Positions 62,142 through 64,000 of a stretch of 64,000 bases of DNA are shown in pieces. The stretch's first letter is position 1. Each line of letters opens with the position of its first letter. Both the position numbers and the translations under genes were made by a program. Under the pieces are notes generated by a model, which worked only from the letters and a program-made list of their open reading frames with translations, searched no databases and was not told the DNA's origin. This DNA comes from Cyanophora paradoxa (Eukaryota; Glaucocystophyceae; Cyanophorales; Cyanophoraceae). The DNA lies in contig QPMI01000455.1 of the NCBI GenBank assembly GCA_004431415.1, forward strand, positions 19,510 through 83,509, in the 5' to 3' direction.

Positions 62142-63165
62142 ATGCCAGCAACTGGAAGAATAGTTAGGAGAACCACTGAGCAACTGCAAGGGACCTACTG
62201 CCCATCACAGTTCCAAAGGAGGAAAGGGGAATCTCGAATTGTAAAAAAGTCAGAGATGAAGAGCTGTCCAGTAGAGATCCCAGTTGCTATTGCAGTGAAA
62301 GAAACAGCAGATTGCCAAGAGATTCTATGATGTGAGAACTGGTTACAAAGGCTTCAAGCTATGAGGGCTGAGTTACCTGATGAATCCTATAAGCAGTTGC
62401 AAGAGTTCTACAAGAAACAGGAAGTTGTTCAGATCAATGCACCTGCTATATCTAGGAAGAGAGATCCCATGGTCCCAATAAGGCAACCCTTGATACCTAT
62501 GTGATTGATTTGCTCTTTTCCCAGCTTATAAGAAACAAAACAATGGCTATGATACATTTATGACTGCAATGGAATCAACACTGAGAACTGGGATATTATA
62601 CCTATAAGGGATAAATCAGCTCTCACTACATTAGCTGCATTTAAGCAGCTTGAAATGAGAGTGCAAGACCCATAGTAAGGTTCAATCAGATGCTGGAAGT
62701 GAATTCCAAAATCGAATATTCCAGGAGTATTTATCTAGTAAATACATAGAACACCAAGTGAGTGGAACTGCTGACCACAGAAGCCAAGGTCGAATTGAAG
62801 CCTTTAACAAACAGATTAAGAGACTGATCACAAACTACTGCATAGCCAATTAACACAGCTAGATTCTTTGATGTGTTAGGTGATATTGAGTATAATTACA
62901 ATAATACAGTCCACTCAGCTACTAAGATGAAGCCAGGCGAAACTACAGAGGAGCATTATAGGTATATAGTGGGATTAGAAGATGAAGATTCAAGAAATCA
63001 ATAGCTTACCTTGATACCATGCAGCCTGGCATGTTTGTGAAGTGAAGTTGAGAAAACCCTTTGCTAACAGGTAACAATTGGTCTAGGATGGTTTACACTG
63101 TTGATAGTAGGGAAGGCTTTAAGTTTAAGCTAAGGAGTCCCACTGGTGAGATCATAGAAAGAATA
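62142..63165 (+). pseudogene. Retroviral-type (DDE) integrase, right copy, frameshifted and truncated
   Basis: Begins MPATGRIVRRTTEQLQG. Readable pieces include the first catalytic region (TYVIDLLF, about 62500), the second (QSDAGSEFQNRIF, about 62685) and the Glu region (RSQGRIEAFNKQIKRL, about 62780), then EYNYNNTVHSATKMKPGE and a C-terminal SRMVYTVDSREGFKFKL. This is the layout of Polinton integrases. The frame is broken repeatedly, and the 3' end is replaced at about 63160 by terminal-repeat sequence (GAATATGGTTTGTGTGACAG). A fuller C-terminus is seen at 63718-64000. Confidence 0.75.
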
Positions 63166-63717
63166 TGGTTTGTGTGACAGAAACTAGCCTCTCCATTGGT
63201 GAAATCAACAATAACACTGAAATTTAACATTAAAAGAGATCCTTAGTAGACTTGGTGAAAGACTAGCCTCTCCATTGGTGAAAAAAGAAACACTGAAATT
63301 TTTGGCAACTGCTTTTCGTTTATGGGCTTGTTGATTTCACCAATGGAGAGGCTAGTCTTTCACAAGTCTACTATACGTCGAGTCCTCTGGGCTAGTCTTT
63401 CACCAAGTCTACTATGGCAAGTGACTTTTGCATCTTCAAACTGTTATATCTCATCACCAGAATCAAAAACGCAACGTTCTGCATATCGCTGTGAAGCGCT
63501 TGATAAGATCTACAAGACTATGTGTATATCATATGCATATATGTATATCAGTCATACATATATTTGGAAAAAACGAGTTTTTGCCTAGCAAACTAGCTAG
63601 TTTTGGTCCTTTCTCTTAGTGTTCTTTGAGGTTTAGGAGCTGTATATGACTCCTTAGTAGTCTGAAAGTCATTATACCATCTCTGGCTATTCACTTCTGA
63701 AAGTTTCTGTGTCCCTG
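63166..63717. other. Scrambled junction with inverted repeats and displaced virus fragments
   Basis: No gene. It contains a piece of the hairpin flank (about 63210-63242), three scattered copies of an AGCCTCTCCATTGGTGAA word that belongs inside PolB (near 760), a PolB fragment (63308-63350) and a fold-back pair at about 63246-63284 and 63335-63373. From about 63420 to 63717 the sequence is not recognised. Confidence 0.55.
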
Positions 63718-64000
63718 CTATGGTGAGCTTTTTGAGTTCCCTGTTAACTTTCCCAGCCTTCTCCTTTTAGCCTCTATCAAAGGCTTATCTGGGACTTCAT
63801 TAGCAGCTTCTATGCCCTCTCTCCTTATAGCAGCATCAACCCTAGCTTCCTCTTTAGCTTGCTCCAAGGCATCCACTGTAGGTGTTTCTAGATACTCAAC
63901 TGCATTCACAGGCAACAGCTCATGGAAAGCAAACCTGTTATCTATGATCTCTCCAGTGGGACTCCTTAGCTTAAATTTAAAGCCTTCCTACTATCAACAG
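63718..64000 (-). CDS. Integrase C-terminal fragment of a further copy (cut by window edge)
   Basis: Reading leftward from the window end: a segment equivalent to FKFKLRSPTGEII of the right-copy integrase, then FAFHELLPVNAVEYLETPTV and a charged helical tail ending GKLTGNSKSSP. A one-base shortage near 63986 breaks the frame at the very edge. Its orientation is opposite to the integrase at 62142, so it belongs to another virus copy or to a rearranged end. Confidence 0.6.

Larger units (their letters stand above)
36562..63165. mobile_element. Integrated Polinton-class DNA virus, right copy, inverted
   Basis: The same gene order as 1-24659 but in opposite orientation, plus an endonuclease insertion at 51551-52550. 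Genes are intact from 37881 to about 55000 except for the fibre frameshift and the endonuclease. From about 56000 onward almost every gene has several frame breaks. The inner end carries the fold-back element; the outer end is lost in scrambled sequence near 63165. Confidence 0.85.

Noticed and set aside
1-64000. tRNA or rRNA genes
   Set aside because: Looked for cloverleaf-like T-loop words and rRNA-like blocks by eye; none convincing.

Overview
The window is eukaryotic (probably protist, algal or fungal-type) nuclear DNA. It carries two related integrated DNA viruses arranged head to head, with retrotransposons between them. The eukaryotic setting is inferred from a Ty3/gypsy-type pol, a DIRS-type reverse transcriptase and tyrosine recombinase, and virus genes of the Polinton/Maverick/adintovirus class (large PolB with an embedded endonuclease-VII-like cluster, retroviral-type integrase, FtsK/HerA-like packaging ATPase, double jelly-roll capsid protein). 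The species cannot be named from sequence alone.

Layout. (1) 1-24659: left virus, running from the integrase/PolB end (cut by the window edge) to the S-adenosylmethionine decarboxylase end. Order: integrase (partial), PolB, zinc-ribbon protein, small basic protein, primase-helicase, hairpin repeat, 73-aa protein, three small or coiled-coil proteins, packaging ATPase, major capsid protein, two minor-capsid candidates, patatin-discoidin phospholipase, giant fibre with an S74 chaperone, 101-aa protein, two paralogous unknowns, zinc-ribbon unit, SpeD, hairpin repeat, AT-rich end, 284-bp fold-back terminus. (2) 24660-36561: spacer holding a truncated gene of a third, more divergent virus, an HNH-AP2 homing endonuclease, a deleted GC-rich Ty3/gypsy element and a DIRS-type element truncated exactly where the right virus begins. 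(3) 36562-about 63165: right virus, the same gene order in inverted orientation, with an extra ~1 kb homing-endonuclease insertion between the capsid and ATPase genes. (4) about 63166-64000: scrambled sequence followed by an inverted integrase 3' end from another copy.

How the genes work together. PolB, the primase-helicase and the integrase would replicate and integrate the genome. The capsid proteins and ATPase build and fill the particle. The fibre with its self-cleaving chaperone, its downstream neighbours and the phospholipase-discoidin protein look like an entry module. SpeD would touch host polyamine metabolism. Several replication-side genes share an early-type promoter (ACTTAAAGAA, then TCTATATATATAAAAG).

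State of the copies. The left virus and the capsid half of the right virus are nearly intact. Most breaks there are one-base losses in homopolymer runs where the other copy is open, which points to sequencing or consensus errors. Right of about 56000 breaks become dense, either decay or poor assembly near a contig end. The two copies differ by substitutions, by a mobile endonuclease, by a 36-bp repeat number and by hypervariable segments in surface-type proteins, so they look like two strains rather than one recent duplication.

Most unusual signals: dispersed TGT(C/G)ACAGG hairpins whose core is inverted between the two viruses at every locus; the fold-back element exactly at both virus/flank junctions; a chimeric, internally duplicated fibre; a patatin-discoidin fusion; and a viral SpeD. 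All statements come from reading the sequence; no database search was possible.
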